The position numbers were made by a program, and so were the translations under genes. From assembly GCA_947165615.1 (NCBI GenBank), contig CAMVBD010000108.1, forward strand, positions 1-5,894: DNA of 5,894 nucleotides, given 5' to 3'. How positions within the stretch are numbered: the stretch's first letter is position 1; every line of letters starts with the position of its first letter. Source of the stretch: an uncultured Clostridia bacterium (GTDB taxonomy: Bacteria > Bacillota > Clostridia > Oscillospirales > Acutalibacteraceae). Below the pieces are notes generated by a model that made no database searches, had not been told where the DNA came from, and saw only the letters and a list, made by a program, of their open reading frames with translations. Shown here one piece after another: positions 5,001-5,894 of this stretch.

Positions 5001-5864
5001 ATGTTAGTATCCGCAAAGGACATGCTGCAAAAAGCAAAGGCCGGCAAATATGCCGTCGGTCAGTTCAACATTAACAATCTTGAATGGACAAAAGCCGTTC
5101 TTCAGACGGCCGAAGAACTGCGCTCCCCTGTCATTCTCGGCGTCAGCGAAGGCGCCGGCAAATATATGTGCGGTTTTAATACCGTCGCGGACATGGTCAA
5201 AGCCATGATGAAGACGCTGAACATCACCGTTCCCGTCGCTCTGCATCTGGATCACGGCACCTTTGAGGGCGCCTACAAAGCCATGGACGCGGGCTTTTCC
5301 TCCGTCATGTTCGACGGCAGCCACTACGGCATTGAGGAAAACGTGGAAAAGACCACCAAGGTCATTGAGGACGCACACGCCCGCGGCATTTCGGTCGAGG
5401 CGGAGGTCGGAGCCATCGGCGGCGAAGAAGACGGCGTGATCGGCGGCGGCGAAGTCGCGGATCCCGACGAGTGCAAGCGCATTGCAGATCTCGGCGTCGA
5501 TATGCTGGCTGCCGGCATCGGCAATATCCACGGTAAATATCCCGCAAACTGGACCGGTCTTCGTTTTGACGTCCTTGAAAAAATCGGGGAAAAGACCGGC
5601 GAAATGCCTCTTGTGCTGCACGGCGGCACCGGCATTCCCGCAGACATGATCAAAACCGCCATCTCTCTCGGCGTTTCCAAGATCAACGTCAACACCGAAT
5701 GCCAGCTCGCATTCCAGGAAGCCACCAGAAAGTATATCGAAGAGGGCAAGGATCTCATCGGCAAGGGCTTTGATCCCAGAAAACTGCTCGCACCGGGCGT
5801 CGAAGCCATCAAAGCGACCGTCAAGGAAAAAATGGAGCTTTTCGGCTCCGTCGGCAAAGCGTAA
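5001..5864 (+). CDS. fba: Class II fructose-1,6-bisphosphate aldolase
   Basis: This cytoplasmic zinc enzyme splits fructose-1,6-bisphosphate into dihydroxyacetone phosphate and glyceraldehyde-3-phosphate in glycolysis and works in reverse in gluconeogenesis. The 287-aa length matches the short (class IIB, B. subtilis-like) form. Visible motifs are HLDHGTF with catalytic Asp84 and zinc ligand His85, FDGSH (104-108), EVGAIGGEEDG (135-145), GNIHGKY with His177, LHGGTGIP with His207 and the phosphate loop, and KINVNTE (227-233). The start is ATG at 5001, with GGAGG 5 nt upstream. An in-frame TTG at 4989 would put the ribosome site inside the gene and is rejected. Codons are strongly C-ending compared with the operon to its left, as expected for high expression. 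A tagatose-bisphosphate aldolase is the main alternative, but there are no sugar-uptake genes nearby. No terminator is visible in the 30 nt before the window ends. Confidence 0.95.
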   Translation: MLVSAKDMLQKAKAGKYAVGQFNINNLEWTKAVLQTAEELRSPVILGVSEGAGKYMCGFNTVADMVKAMMKTLNITVPVALHLDHGTFEGAYKAMDAGFSSVMFDGSHYGIEENVEKTTKVIEDAHARGISVEAEVGAIGGEEDGVIGGGEVADPDECKRIADLGVDMLAAGIGNIHGKYPANWTGLRFDVLEKIGEKTGEMPLVLHGGTGIPADMIKTAISLGVSKINVNTECQLAFQEATRKYIEEGKDLIGKGFDPRKLLAPGVEAIKATVKEKMELFGSVGKA

Positions 5865-5894
5865 GCCACCGCTATTATTTCCTGCTGCACAAAA

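Noticed and set aside
5004..5621. 205- and 188-codon minus-strand frames opposite fba
   Set aside because: Shadows created by the strong C-ending codon bias of fba; no ribosome site or family resemblance.
5865..5894. Possible fba terminator at the right edge
   Set aside because: No stem with a T tract is visible in the 30 nt available.

Overview
The window looks like chromosomal DNA of an anaerobic, spore-forming member of the Clostridia (Bacillota). The signs are a SpoIVB-type S55 sporulation peptidase, a NuoE/HydC-type hydrogenase subunit followed by a DRTGG-domain gene, a PduL-type phosphotransacylase, a class II fructose-bisphosphate aldolase, a DUF5685/J-domain/zinc-ribbon gene cassette, strong GGAGG ribosome sites, and AT-rich intergenic regions with sigma-A-like promoters. 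There is no sign of phage, insertion sequences, CRISPR, rRNA or tRNA genes.

Left part (1-1446, minus strand). A hydrogenase-type transcription unit starts inside the window: nuoE/hydC, then after 16 nt a DRTGG-domain gene cut by the window edge. Upstream of it is a separate pduL gene with its own promoter (TTGATA-N17-TAAAAT) and a clean intrinsic terminator. Both units suit a fermentative lifestyle: NAD(P)H/ferredoxin-linked H2 metabolism, and acyl-CoA to acyl-phosphate conversion, probably feeding an acetate or propionate kinase.

Middle (1447-2763). A divergent intergenic region carries a perfect tandem 21-bp repeat between pduL and spoIVB. spoIVB is on the plus strand with a complete His-Asp-Ser triad, but it is short and is not followed by spo0A. 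It converges on the next operon through a 95-bp gap with nested inverted repeats, including a GGGACAGG-type palindrome that supplies the stop codon of the opposing gene.

Right part (2753-5864). A compact three-gene minus-strand operon (DUF5685 protein, J-domain/TPR protein, membrane zinc-ribbon protein) has a TTGACA promoter, a 13-nt gap and a 4-nt ATGA overlap. Its function is unknown, and it is the best candidate here for an undescribed system. The DUF5685 protein has two Asp-rich motifs that resemble those of class I isoprenoid synthases. Divergent from this operon is a highly expressed-looking fba gene with its own TATAAT promoter.

Four genes (nuoE, the J-protein gene, the DUF5685 gene, fba) have in-frame upstream extensions that ribosome-site and promoter positions argue against; the starts given are the corrected ones. 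No gene-free stretch exceeds about 245 bases.
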